A stretch of 64,000 nt of DNA from Eukaryota sp. TZLM1-RC. Lineage: Eukaryota > Metamonada: BaSk clade. The DNA is taken from NCBI GenBank assembly GCA_040285825.1, contig JAUPSS010000004.1, forward strand, positions 2,398,550-2,462,549, given 5' to 3'. The position numbers and the translations under genes are program-made. Positions 43,600 to 55,260 of this stretch are shown one piece after another. Position 1 is the first letter of the stretch. The number at the start of each line of letters is the position of its first letter. The notes beneath the pieces are model-generated. The model was not told the origin of the DNA, ran no database searches, and saw nothing but the letters and a program-made list of their open reading frames with translations.

Positions 43600-44575
43600 A
43601 TGAAAACATAAAATACACAATTAAAACTCCACATCCTCAAAACCTGCCTCCCCTACATCAAAGCAATTAATTGCCAAAGATTCAGAAAATTTCCCAAAAG
43701 AAGACAGTGAATCAGAAATCAGTTTACCATTCCCTTAAAAATAGAAAATACAATCCTGTTTTGCCAGTAAACACGATTGAAAATTCTTCCAGTTCTTTCC
43801 TTTACAACTACAACAAAATCCTCAAGAAAAGCCATAGCAGCCTTACCCAAAGATCCAAGCCAAGAAAATACAAAGGGACATAAGTTATATTGGGCATGAG
43901 AATTTTCATTAATCGAGGAAATGGGTTTCGCATATTTAGCAATTTTATATTTTTCCCCTGCAAGAAGAGGATTATTTACATCCGAGTTAATGAGATGTTC
44001 GTTAGAGGAATTACAAGGGTCAATAGACATGGCGTCTAAAATAGTAAAACTACCATTTAACCCGGGAACAACTAGACCACCTCTTGTCAGACCCATAAAA
44101 GCTCTGTTGTAACGCGTACTTTCAATATTGGGATCATCAAGAATTATTTTGATAACAGCGGTTCTAAAAAGGAATCTACTCGATATGATTTGCACATTAC
44201 ATAAATTTGGTCCCTGACGTTATTATGCACTTGCTTCTAAATGTATTGAAATGTTTACAGTTCAAAAGATGAGTAAACAAAAGAGGTTTACCACATTTAC
44301 AAGTTAAATGATTGGGCAAATTGTTTGGCCACAGAAAACAACGAAAACGCATGTTTAAAAGCCATTCATTGTTTTTTAACAAAAGTCCATAAACAGAGGG
44401 AATTTGAGTTACTAAAGCAGCAGCAGAGCTATCACGAATATCCTTTAAAAAATTACCGAAAGCGGGATTTTTAGTTTTGGGCAAGCCAAGTCTTACTTCA
44501 TAATCCAAGCCTTCATATAATTTAACCAGATGGTGCTGAAGCTTTTTCATGCAAAAACGTAAATTTGGAAGTGAT
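43600..44575 (-). mobile_element. Decayed RLE-LINE copy, C-terminal half
   Basis: The minus strand reads LTCKCGKPLLFTHLLNCKH (C-C-H-C knuckle, about 44310-44250), then ESTRYNRAFMGLTRGGLVVPG and LCPFVFSWLGSLGKAAMAFLE, and ends GFEDVEF-stop near 43627. It aligns with the other family copies but is more diverged, so it is an older or separate subfamily. It begins right after the Fanzor pseudogene tail. Confidence 0.75.
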
Positions 44576-44694
44576 CGGGACCCGCCCGATCATCGGGTGG
44601 GTCCTCAAGTTCTCAAGTTGAAAAGATTTTGATTTATTTCATCTTCATAATCTCAACCGGTTACTACTATTTGACATTTTTGTGCTGCTAACCG

Positions 44695-46786
44695 ATGTCT
44701 TTTCCGGTTTTTCTTCTTCTTCTCACAACTGCTTCAGCCAGTCTCAGTTGGAATCTCTGGGGCAGTCAGTCGAATCAGCTTTCCTTTTCCAATATCTCAT
44801 CACTAGCTTCAAGTCCCGATGCAATGTCAGCTGGAGTCATTCATTTTCCGGAGGCCGACTGTGATTCCATTGTCTTGTCCTGGCTCGATAATGGGAGGAT
44901 CAATTACCGAATATTTTATTGCTACTTCAAATATGGTGCTTTCCTCTCGAGCTCAACAGGGTTTACACCTTTTTACGCTATGATGGAGCAGCAGCATAGT
45001 TTTTCTTATAATGTTCCAACACAAAATCCAACTATTAGTGGCAAGAGATTCACCCCAGTTAATACTAGAGGTTCTCATTATAGCACTGCTGTCAGTCAGG
45101 ACTCTAATTCCATGGTTTTTGGAGTTAACCATTGTTTCTCTCTCCATTCAGATCCTTATGATGCCGAAGGTTGCCACAAAACCTTTCCTCCTGTAGGCGG
45201 TGTCTCTGTTAAGTGTGATAACACTTCATTTGATGTTGACAGAGACGTTCGTGGAATGTGCAGGTTCAGGATGTACAGAGTACCCAATGAAAACCTCCAC
45301 GAACCACTTGTAGGAGCTCCCAACTCTGTTTCCGGTAATACCATTCGTTCTGTGAACAATATTTACCATGAAACTGATATTCCTGAAGCCGATGAGTCTT
45401 CCAACCATGCTAATGCAGCGTTGGTTGGCGTTAATCACGTAGTAGGCTCAGTGATGGCAATGAAAGATCTTACAGGAAATGCGATACTCGACGTCGTTTA
45501 TGGTGCAGTTTATAGAAGAGCCACGAATAAATGGGGCTACACTAGTGGGATTGAAAGAGCATGTTGTCAAAACTCTCATGGTATTGATTCCTCTGCTGAT
45601 GGTGCTGATGCCAATGCAATTTTCGAGAACTGGCGAAGTATTCAAGTTCCTAACGGTTTGTCTAGTTCTTTGAATAACATTAATGGAGGTTGGATGATTG
45701 TAAACAACCGTATTTTGCCTGATGGATCTTGGAACCGTCCTGCCAGGGTTTGGTTTTCTCCTTCTTATTCTAGGGTTGGCTGGATCCTGATGGCTATGGG
45801 TCTACGTCTGTTGACATTGAATTTGAGTTTGTTTCATCCCTACTGCTTACATTAGATGGGGTATTGACTCTGAAAATCATGGACGTTTTAACCACGGAGA
45901 GTATGTCTTTAGTTGTTTTCCTTTGATTTTAGAGCTGGTTTTTTCTTTGGGGTAACTGATGATTGTAATTACTACGTTTATGTAATGTCCAACCACGATC
46001 TCTGTGGTAACATTAGATTAAACGATGGTGAAGGTCTTATCAAAGTAACCAATTGTAATCGTAACATTGTACGCGAACGAGGAGGCTTTCCACGATTCCA
46101 CGCAGGCCAAAACCATCATTTCGAAATCACCCTGAGTGAGCAAGGTCAGATCAGAATTTATCGAGATGGAAGCTTGAGGATCTCTGAAAATGATAACAAT
46201 CCTCATCAAGGTAGCTATGGCTTTTATATTTGGGTATGAATAGCTTTTAGTCTTATTTCAGGATCAGGATGGTGCTTATTTTGATAACATTAAGATTAAT
46301 GCTGAAACAATCTCTGGAGAACAGCCAGTTTCAAAGGATCCTACAGGCTACTCTAGCAGCCCTTTGAGTTGTTGGCTTAATTTGAGAGTTTTCAGGTTCA
46401 GCAACTTGGCTTATTCTTCTGGAACGCACAGCGGATCCATTCAAACCACTTTTCCCTGCTCCAACACCAACAGCCATCGTCATTCTTGTTCTGCTAGCTG
46501 GGTCAATCTGGATACCAACTCCAAGCCAGATTTACTGGTTCATTGTGCGGTGGGTTCCAATGATCACTACAAGGTTGCTTATAATTGGGATGGTAATGGT
46601 CCTTCTAGCTGGGGTTCTTTTTCCAGGGGTTCTATCAATCATTCCAATTCAAATACCAAATTAACAGTATTGGATATACCATTCAATGACAAGTCTCCTG
46701 CCACCGTTTCCCCTCATAGAATACCTCCTGTTATGATGATTACTCATGTTAATGGAGTTCTTAGATATAGACATTTGTTGAGATGA
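44695..46786 (+). CDS. Secreted beta-rich protein with LamG/GH16-like jelly roll and propeller-like repeats
   Basis: Five exons: 44695-45747, 45774-45826, 45856-45900, 45933-46233 and 46262-46786. The introns are 26, 29, 32 and 28 nt. Joined, they give 658 aa in one frame. The start MSFPVFLLLLTTASASLSW is a signal peptide. The middle exons rebuild FEWGIDSENHGRFNHG, EAGFFFGVTDDCNYYVYVM and GSYGFYIWDQDGAYFDNIKI, typical of a concanavalin-like jelly-roll (LamG/DUF1080 type). The flanking parts contain short repeats (VNLDTNSKPDLLVHC; GNAILDVVYGAV) like FG-GAP/propeller blades. Cys-rich and probably extracellular; function unknown. Confidence 0.8.
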
Positions 46787-47494
46787 TGATTTTTATTGTA
46801 AATATTGCTTTTTAAAAATATATGCTACTATTCTTAAATAGTACATTCAGTACATAATCATGAACATGCATGCAGAATATTTCAAATTGTAGGAATAATG
46901 ATAACTAGTTGAAATCTGAGGAGGAATTATATATAACTAGTCCCATGCCTTGGACTGAGGGACTATCAAAAAACCGATGTTAAGATGAAAAGTGGTTGTC
47001 ATCTTGAACAGTGACAGCTTTGTTGAAGAACAATGGGGGTTATTGCTAACCTACATCTTTCCAACATATGACTATAAAGAGACTGGTGTTGACACGGTTG
47101 AGGGTAATGGTGATTGGTGTTTAGTGATTACTCCTGAAAACTGTCACATCAACATTCTTCATATATGTGTTAAGAGAGGGCAATTGTCTGATATCATGGT
47201 GGACATATTTATATATACGGTGGTAATGTGGTCCTTAACCATTGGGTTAACAAGGGACAATTATGGGAGACGTTTGGCTTGTTTTTGACCTGCAGTCGGT
47301 CAAATGTCCTGACGATTTGGGTGATGTTTCTACAAGTACTTCTATAATTCACTATCCAGCTCTCTCCAATTGCATTGTACACTGAAGTCCCTTCGACTTT
47401 TGTGATGTCGACACAATATCGCGTGTGATCACGTTTAGGTTATTCTCATTCAAAATACTTTTGCAGCCCTCACTTTTTCCTACCTCTTTCTACA
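46787..47494. other. Intergenic with an unassigned 98-aa frame
   Basis: A frame at 46992-47288 (VVILNSDSFVEEQWGLLLTY...) has no recognisable domain. The surrounding sequence shows other short frames, so it may be a fragment of a decayed mobile element. Nothing else was seen. Confidence 0.3.
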
Positions 47495-49068
47495 ATGTCA
47501 AGAGTTGCTAACTGTTTACCCAAACCATGGCGGTTCGCTAAATGGGGACTAATCATCCTTCTCATTCTCGGAATTGTTCACCTGTCGATGGTTGAGTATA
47601 TCTATAAGCAGAACTCTGACAAGGTGTTCTGGGCTGTCTTCTCTGCTGTTGCCGGTTGGGTTGCATGCTTCCTCATTGTCGCTCAAGTTGGACTTGGTAC
47701 CAGAAATAAGCTCATGGACAGCATTATTGGCCTTGACAAAATGTGGTTTTTGCACAGATGGATTCCCGTTGTTATTATCCTCCTTGTCATTTCCCACGGG
47801 TATACCCGTTCTGTCGGACGTGGAGTTGTATGTTTTATTTTTGATTCATTTAACATTAGGAAGACGTTGGTGAAATGATTGAAGGAGTCTTTGTTATTAC
47901 TCCTGCTGACCCTGGCCACCCTCGCTACCAGAACCAGCTCAATAAGATTAATGGTCAAATGAGCATGTACTCTATGATTATTCTTTCCACCGTTGCTTAT
48001 TTGCGTAGACTTCCTGGCCGTGGCCGTTGCGGAAAGGCCAAAGGTCTCATTCCTTGGTTCATTTGGCGACCCTTGCACTTTGGTTTCTACTATTCCTTAA
48101 TTAGCATGTTCCATCATGTTCGTTCGTCTGCTACTGAAATAATTCCTACTGCTGCTGACCGTTCCCCTCTCCCCTTCAATGATAGACTCACCTGGGCTGG
48201 TGATAGATTGACTGTTTATTATGCTCTCATTTTCTTCACCTTTTACTTTGGTTCCAAGAGATTTTTGGATTTCTTTACCAAAATGAAACAGGGTAAATAT
48301 TATGTTGTCAATTCAGTTGAAGTTATCTCTGAACGAGTTACCAGAGTTCGTCTGTCTCCTTCTGACGGAAATATTGGTAATGCCAAGTTTGAAGCTGGAT
48401 CCTTTGTTATCCTCAATAGGCCCTCTAACAATTTGTTTACTCAAACTCCTCATCCGTTGTCTGTAGCATCCAAACCTAATTCTGATGTCATTGAGCTTGT
48501 TATTGGTGCTGGTGCTAACATTGCCAGGGAAGCCAAGGAATGGAAGAAGGGAATGTTAATCAAGCTTGACGGTCACTTTGGTCACTTTTCCCGTAATTTA
48601 CGACTTTACAATGATGTTGCTCTTCTTGCTGGTGGTGTTGGTATGGCCCCAATCCTCAGCATTCTTCGATTCATTGAAGAAATTGCTAAAACCAACAAGG
48701 AACAAGGAACTGAAATCCCAATCCCTAATGTTGGATTAGTTTTAGGTGTCCGCTGTCCTGAAGAACTCAAGCCAGTCACTGAAATTACTGAAAGTTTGTT
48801 GACCCTGTCAGAAGAAGGCTACTTGAAGTTCACACCCAAGCTCCTCATCGATGCTGTTGACAATGATGAAAAGATTCCTGAACGTCTTCGTTCATTGTAT
48901 AGAACAGGATTCATTGTAAGAGCTGATATCGAAGCCACTGCTCCCGCTAATTCAGGAGCTTTTATCTGTGGACCTGCTCCTTTTGTTTCTATTGTGAAGA
49001 AGCACCTGAAGTCCCTTAATGTTAAGTCTTCTAACATTAATGTTTACAATGAAAACTTTTTAATGTAG
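47495..49068 (+). CDS. Ferric-reductase/NADPH-oxidase-like flavocytochrome
   Basis: Exons 47495-47827 and 47860-49068 with a 32-nt intron (GTATGT...CATTAG) give 513 aa. The N-terminal half has several membrane helices with His residues placed for heme ligation (LHRWIPVVIILLVISHG; LHFGFYYSLISMFHHV). It is followed by a flavodoxin-reductase-like part with FAD contact PHPLSVAS, the NAD(P)H-binding LLAGGVGMAPILSIL, and the C-terminal FICGPAPFV. Such proteins move electrons from cytosolic NAD(P)H across a membrane to ferric ion or oxygen. Which acceptor is used cannot be told from sequence. No EF hands are present. Confidence 0.85.
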
Positions 49069-49442
49069 TATATTTTAGTTTTTTGACTTTATAAACTCTG
49101 AAGTTAATAATTTTTTAGTTATGATTTCATCAGCAGTATTTGTTTGGAGCTAATGCAACAAATGCTACCGGAATAAAAATAGTGAGCTAAAAATGTATCT
49201 AATAGATACTATCTATTGTAATTGTGGAACTTTTCAATCTCATTCTTTCTATTGAAAGCAGCTTAGTTTTTAAAAAAAATAGTCAACATAAACATCAAAG
49301 AATAAACTAAAGTTTGTCTGGTTGCAAAAAGTAAAATACACCTTGCCAATAACAAAATATAATTTTCAATTTATTGAAACAGACCCAATAGTTAGGAAAA
49401 AGAAACGGTGTAAAAACTAGAAATAAACTAAAACTAAAACGA
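49069..49442. other. Intergenic between convergent genes
   Basis: AT-rich sequence between the oxidoreductase and PNO1 stops. Nothing was recognised. Confidence 0.4.
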
Positions 49443-50044
49443 TCAATTGTGTGTAAAATTCTTGAGTTTGTTATAGACTTTTGTAGCATTTGATCCCAAT
49501 ATCAACGAACAAAGAGAATGTCTTGCAGCATTGATATTCTCATAAGTGCCCAAAATATGTATCTTTGAATCCTGTAGCACTATTCTGGTTCGGGTTGCAT
49601 TCTCAATGGTGAACTTTGTCTTGCCTCCTTTTCCAGCAATTCTGCCTATGCATCGAGCAAGATTTTCGCCTTCGAGACGCTTGACATCTTGAATGTTGAA
49701 ACTCTCAATGAAAAGGTCTTCCATACGGATGAGTGCTATGGCATCGTTGATTTCAAAGCCAAGAGCAAACGCACGGACAAAGTCTTCTGCTTTCTGTAGG
49801 GCTAAAGGATCTTGAGTAAGTTCACATGTCTTGAGTTAAGAACAAGTATTAGACAAACCCGTATATCCACGGATCGCTTTTTGAGATTCATACGGACTTG
49901 TAGCTTTAGATGATTGACGAGAGGTGTGTAAATATCCATCCAGCTGTTTTTAAGAGGAGTGTATCGATGACTTGGGATAGGGACTGAGCGTGTTTCGATA
50001 GGAGCTATTGGTGCATCAGCTGCTGGTTCCATGGGTGCATCCAT
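49443..50044 (-). CDS. PNO1: Pre-rRNA processing KH protein PNO1/Dim2
   Basis: Exons 49859-50044 and 49443-49829 with a 29-nt intron (49830-49858) give 190 aa. Splicing rebuilds [15 protein letters not shown] and [16 protein letters not shown]. Signature sequence of the second KH domain is [17 protein letters not shown] and [16 protein letters not shown]. The protein binds the 3' end of 18S pre-rRNA and recruits the Nob1 nuclease in late 40S assembly. The upstream Met at 50110 belongs to Fanzor-element sequence, so the start is placed at 50044. The N-terminal extension is short compared with human PNO1. Confidence 0.93.
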
Positions 50045-50059
50045 GATGATTACTATTGT

Positions 50060-50620
50060 AGTGTGAATTTCTATCAAAACGCACTTCTGGCTTTTGACCA
50101 ATTCATGCAATCTTGATAGACGTTAAGCATACTTTAGATCTATCACTATATGATATCACGATCAAATGATAGTTAAAGCAGCAACATCACAATACGCGTA
50201 CAGGTACGCAATACATGGAAAAACGCTTATCTATGGGGTCTCCGGAACGCCTCAGGTCTTTCATTGTGGTAGTGCTCACTTATGGCAATCTCCAGTTGGT
50301 TTCTGGAAGCTGACATGTCCCTCGACCAGAGTGTCTGACATTGAGGGCATACAAACTTTTCATTGTTCACCCTCCTATCATCGTGATACAACTTTTGATT
50401 GAATACCTTACAGCAATTCGTTTTGGCAGATGTGTAGAATTCATCTCCATTGGCCTTCACATATGTAAAATGTTTCTGAATCTCCTTCAGAAAGCGCTTC
50501 CTTGGTGTTTTCACAGCTTGTCTTGATGGCCCATCACCTCCACTACCAAACCAAATTATGGTTTCTCTTCCATTAGCCATTAGTTTAATTTTTTCAATAA
50601 ATCCCATTATTCTTGATCAT
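50060..50620 (-). repeat. Fanzor family A copy 2: C-terminal half plus 3' region
   Basis: The frame at 50227-50607 (126 aa) is nearly identical to the C-terminal half of the copy at 34887-35594, with about 7 substitutions. It keeps the Glu of GDEFYTS, CPQC and WSRDMSASRN. The conserved 3' block follows (50060-50226) and ends about 16 bp from the PNO1 start codon. Homology with copy 1 stops abruptly at 50620, where another Fanzor-like repeat begins in opposite orientation. Confidence 0.8.
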
Positions 50621-51703
50621 GTTTAGAATTCATTTGTTGTTATTAGAACCTTGTTGGCTTAAATCCTTATTATATTCTTACACAAATTGAATGAATTGAT
50701 GTGACATCTCAAAGTGAGGAGGAAAGTTCATTTATGCGAATAATAATATTTGATATTGCACAATTGATAAATTGAGTGTGAATTCCAAAGATAATTTTCT
50801 AGAGTATCACTTTGTCTACTTGTAGTTTTTGTTCACCTTTTTTTAATGTTAAGGAAAGCACTAATGTTCTGAAAGAGCAAGGTAACAAAATTTTGAATCG
50901 TTAAGTTTAGTTGAATCTCTTATTGAAAATAATAAAATGTAGGGAAAATGATGGTGAAACAACTTTGATGATAAAACAAGGTGTCATCTAGTAGTTCTAT
51001 TTTGATTAATTATCATATCCCTTATTTACTTCCCCCTATTTATAAGAGGGAACAATATTCAAGATTTTTGATTAAGAGCACTGTTTTGCATTAATTTTTT
51101 AACAGAGGACCAGGAGAGTAATCGTTTTGTTGTTCTTCCCTTGCTATAATCTTGTATATCATCTAATAATCAAATTTGAAAAGACAAGTTTGTTGTACTT
51201 GTACTTTTCCGAACATAAGGACATTCTTGGTAAGAAGTTGGCTTATTTATGTGTTGTGAAAATGGGGATATGGTTTGATGGACGCCAGTTTAAAAGTAAT
51301 AAGATTAAAAACACCAAACTTTATTCAGAAAATTGAATGTACATCATGTGGAGCATCAAGACTGTTGGAGAAACAGTATCGTTCATTCAACGTAGAATGG
51401 AGTTGAAACAATACAAGGTAACGGCAAAAGAATTCCAAGAAAAAGCAACATATATCGATGAGCCTGATATCAATCCTTCTCAATATCAAGGAATGACCTC
51501 TGCTGTTGCTGATCCAGGTAAATCTGATCTACTCTATTTTGCTGTAAATTTGGCTACTGGATTGAATCATTCAAAAAACCTCAAAGAGACAAATATGTTT
51601 TTTCAGGTACACTCAAAATCAACGAAAATTTTTGTCTTGAATTATGAATTTGAAAAGACAAAGAGATAGTATACGAAATAACACTTTAGTAACAATAATT
51701 AAA
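50621..51703 (+). repeat. 1.08-kb dispersed repeat, copy 2: Fanzor-like N-terminal/RuvC-I remnant
   Basis: This is the inverted counterpart of 1427-2506. The frame at 51337-51669 contains WSIKTVGETVSFIQRR, then TSAVADPGKSDLLYFAV, a RuvC-I motif with the Asp intact (51511-51513). The later LKINENFCLEL reading in another frame is also shared. A stop precedes the ATG at 51337 in both copies, and no RuvC-II/III part follows, so both derive from one already truncated element. The first 500 nt look like 5' non-coding sequence. Confidence 0.6.
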
Positions 51704-52157
51704 ATAATTAAAACTTGATTACTATTGTAGAGATAATTTCCGAATTGAATTTGATTTGATTTACAATAATTGAAAATTGAGCTACAGAACTAGCTTACTG
51801 CTTCATTTTGTTGCTGGTTTCAGAATTTCACTTCAGTAGTTGCAAACCGTTTTGTCATTGAAATAGTTGTTTTAAATTTTGGAAATTTAATATGTCTATA
51901 ACTAATGAAGAATACTAAATTAAAAACTAGATTTGTTGAGTGTGAAAATCGCAAACTCAACAGATTTGATGATGTTGATGTGTGTAATGAGGATAATGAG
52001 TTCTAGTTTTATTTCAATTGATATTTGTTTTTCAAAAATAAATAAATTGAAGCGGCAACATGCAGTTGTTAAACGTGTTCCAACAATTGTAGGATTCGAG
52101 AAAACTAAACCAATGAACTGCTCAAGCCAAGGCAAAAAAGATAAAAATATTTTTTAT
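51704..52157 (+). mobile_element. Short RLE-LINE tail fragment in otherwise empty sequence
   Basis: At about 51933-52004 the plus strand reads ENRKLNRFDDVDVCNEDNEF followed by a stop, matching the terminal residues of the LINE family (RFDDVDACIEEIEF at 26.7 kb). An AATAAATAAA tail follows at about 52038. Nothing else is recognised in the interval. The insertion limits are not defined. Confidence 0.6.
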
Positions 52158-53222
52158 TTACAACCGTGAATGAACGTCAAAAGCTTCATTGATTTTACCA
52201 AAAACAAATCCTAATCGATTTTTTTCTGAATTGTTAAATAATTCTATTTCCCTCTTTAAAAAATCAATTTTACCGCGAAGTCGACCCTCAACAACCATTT
52301 TTGAAACAATATCGACAACTACAGACTCTGATTCAATATTTAAAATTTTTGAAAGGGTACCTATATCAACAACCTTATAAAACTTTGATATTGCAGAAAT
52401 ATTATGTTCTCGAATAGCACCATCAACTACAGTGGTGACGTTATCTGCACCAACTGCAAAGTGATGTGGACAAAGAAAAGGCTTGAGAGCGGTGACATCA
52501 TCAGAGGTCAAAAATCGTGATTTATGAGCCTTTTCTAGAATTCCACGTAATGGTGAGCTGGCAGTATGTTCATTTGAATATAACTGAGCTAAATGATTTA
52601 AACGTTGAGGTCCAGCGGGTTCCAACAAAGCAGTGACGATGGCTGACGTCAGAGCCTCTTGTGCAGCCGATGGGTCCTTGTTGCTGAGAATAATGTAGGA
52701 GCGAGTGGCGGCGTGAAAGTTACGGAAGTAGTCGAATAATCTTGCCTGTCCGCCAAGATAGGCACAGTATAGACGAGAATCTTTGGCTTCGTGGACGAGT
52801 GGCGTGGCCTTGCGTAGGTATTGATCAGCTAAAGCATGCTCGAAGATAGCAATATGGATCTGTGCAATTGAAACTAAGATCCATGCTTTCTTACGAGAAT
52901 CAGTAAGAAAATCGAGAGGAACTTTTTTCAAGACGTCAATAGCTGCATCTGGATGTGCTATATCAAAGAACTTCGTGGCAGTGGTCTCTGACAAAGTGAG
53001 TATTTGATCTGCAAATTGACTTGCTTGTGAAGATAGTATAGAGATAACGTCGAGGAGCACAGATATTATATCTTCAGATGTATCTTTAGCTGCTTGAGAT
53101 GCAAATTCCTCAAGAGTAGTTTTCAATGTGGAGAATGATGTTGAAGGATCAGCAATCAGTTTGTTCAAAGTAGAGATTACATGCTGTTGGTCTGTTATTT
53201 GATGAAGGAGTTGGGTATACAT
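52158..53222 (-). CDS. CSN4: COP9 signalosome subunit 4-like PCI protein
   Basis: A 354-aa intronless frame. TALLEPAGPQRLNHLAQLYSNE (about residues 206-227) matches the LAPAGPQRSR-type segment characteristic of CSN4. It is followed by the PCI/winged-helix end (DGAIREHNISAISKFYKVVDI, LSKILNIESESV, MVVEGRLRGKIDF). The first two thirds are TPR-like helices. The COP9 complex removes NEDD8 from cullins. The protein is a little shorter than the human one (406 aa). Rpn5 of the proteasome lid is the nearest alternative but lacks the AGPQR motif. Confidence 0.85.
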   Translation of the reverse strand: MYTQLLHQITDQQHVISTLNKLIADPSTSFSTLKTTLEEFASQAAKDTSEDIISVLLDVISILSSQASQFADQILTLSETTATKFFDIAHPDAAIDVLKKVPLDFLTDSRKKAWILVSIAQIHIAIFEHALADQYLRKATPLVHEAKDSRLYCAYLGGQARLFDYFRNFHAATRSYIILSNKDPSAAQEALTSAIVTALLEPAGPQRLNHLAQLYSNEHTASSPLRGILEKAHKSRFLTSDDVTALKPFLCPHHFAVGADNVTTVVDGAIREHNISAISKFYKVVDIGTLSKILNIESESVVVDIVSKMVVEGRLRGKIDFLKREIELFNNSEKNRLGFVFGKINEAFDVHSRL

Positions 53223-53261
53223 TGTTTAAGATTGAAAATTTTTGTTACATCAAGTCAAGTT

Positions 53262-53888
53262 TCTACTTTTCTTAAACTTTCACACTGGACAAAATAAAAT
53301 CATAACTAATGGGACAAAATTCAATGAACCAAGACTTCCTCTACAAAATCTTGATTTGCTTGCTGTCTAGATAAAGCTTCTCTAATTCGATTGAAAAACC
53401 GAGATAATCTATTAATAGTGGCAAATTGAATCCGAAAGCGCCATAAAAAATATCAAATCTTTTCATTGTTTTTTCTGGAACCATTTTTTGGAAATCATTC
53501 AAAAAAGTTCCTGCTTCTACTGATAGTTTTCCGTTTATCGAAAATGGGAAAACAATAAAAACAAATGGTCCATTTCTATCAGCATTAGCTTCTTCCATAT
53601 CTTTATGATATTTTCTATGTTTTTCTTTAGCTTTAAATTCAAGAGCACTTACAGGATTGAGTTTTCTTCTGTGAACCAAAGTGTCATTTGCAACATTACA
53701 TGAAACAAAGTCAACAATAGCTTCAGAGTTATCAATCCAATCACAGTATACATCACCTCTATCATCAGAACCAAAACTATTCAATGATAGTGTTTCCTTC
53801 AGCAGAGGCTCTTTGATGCACGAAATTCTTGCAGTTTGTGCCATATTAAAAACAGTGTCTCTAACAGCATCATGTAATGAAGAACGCT
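53262..53888 (-). mobile_element. 5'-truncated RLE-LINE with about 10-bp target duplication
   Basis: The minus-strand frame 53341-53844 is almost identical to the endonuclease end of the 22-24.6 kb copy: DDRGDVYCDWIDNSEAIVD, KAKEKHRKYHKD. Homology stops at 53885. AAGTCAAGTT occurs at 53252-53261 and 53889-53898, bordering the insert. It lies 30 bp upstream of the CSN4-like start codon. Confidence 0.8.
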
Positions 53889-53898
53889 AAGTCAAGTT

Positions 53899-55260
53899 CA
53901 ATATGACTTGACTTAACGACTGACTGAAGTCACAGTCAAATACACACTGGACTTAGCAGGTTCAGACATTTGAAAGAAGATCGGTTTATCACTATGATAT
54001 TTCTTGTAAAATTTTGGTTTACCAATGGCCTAGTGGATTTAGCTTCTGAATTATTAATTGATTTATTGAAACCGCACCCTGATTACTCGCAGTTTGCTCC
54101 TGAATTGTTGAATCAACCACAATAAATCGTGTTACAATGAAGATATTTGCACATTGTTTTTAATCAAGTGAAACATAAACAGTAGTTGATACTGATGTTC
54201 TGTATCTAATTTATGTTTTTGTTTCAACAGTTGATAGTTGCCTTCTCATGATACACCCTTTTAAGTTAAAGTATTTCATCATTTGACAATGTTATCCCAC
54301 AAACATTCATCAAATTCTTTTTAAAGAAAACAGCATTTAATTTTCTAACATTATTTCATCAGTATTTTCTATACTTCTTTTAATGATCTATGTTTTATAA
54401 CAATATTATCTCAGTGAAAAGTTGGTTTGATATTTGAACACAAAATAAACTATGAATTTCGCATATAGTGCCCATTTGATAATTTTAACTGATTTGTTGT
54501 ATTGATTCAGAATACTATGTTCTAATCTAGGTGCCTTTGACATAGTGGAGACAGGAGAGAAAAAATGATATGATGTTGATGGTGCCCTAAATGTTGAAGA
54601 GTACTTGTTTTGGAGTGTTGCGAATGTCTGTATGTTGAGGAACCTCACGACTTACAATGTTAAATTCAAATGAATAAGGACTCTGAAGAGACCTAGAACT
54701 TTGTAGAGGTCTTTGAGAGAAATTTCGAGCTCTGATTCGAAAAAAATCTAAAAAGGTGTAAGAAAGTTGTTTGAAATATACTACTGAATTAGTGCTCTGA
54801 AAAAATTTTGCGAAATAAAATCATTGTCATAGACTCGGTTTGTTGATTGTGATTGGAAAAAAGGGTGAATGTTTGGTTGATTACTTCCAACAAATGAATA
54901 TTTATAACAGAAAACAGAGGAGGAATATAATTGAACTGATGGAATATTACATTTTGGGACATTGAATGCAACCATACAGTTCAATTTCCAAAATTTGACA
55001 CTGGTTTATCTTAAATCAAAGTGTTCACCTTAAGAATCAAACATTACCAACTCAAAAATGTGGACACCAGGTAACTGACTTTGATTTAAGGAGTCAAAAA
55101 GAACAGCCGGCTTTCAGGAAAAAATTAACAAGCCAGAATAGATTATTGTATTTTGATCAAAAAAATATTTTACAGCCATTGATGATCAATTTAAGCACTA
55201 AGTGATTGCTCTGTTTATCATAGGACAATCCCAAACTATATTACAAAAACTACCAACAAG
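53899..55260. other. Intergenic, unassigned
   Basis: About 1.36 kb with short minus-strand frames (for example 54406-54648 and 54781-54984) that resemble no family. No RNA gene was recognised. Possibly old mobile-element debris. Confidence 0.35.

Noticed and set aside
45156-45645. Several antisense frames over the secreted-protein gene
   Set aside because: Shadows; the plus-strand exons join in one frame with a signal peptide.
47549-48078. Minus-strand frames of 82 and 131 aa over the oxidoreductase gene
   Set aside because: Shadows of the membrane-domain exons and the intron.
53880-53915. AAGTCAA...TTGACTT palindrome as an attachment or replication site
   Set aside because: Explained in part by the LINE target duplication; only 7-bp arms in AT-rich DNA.
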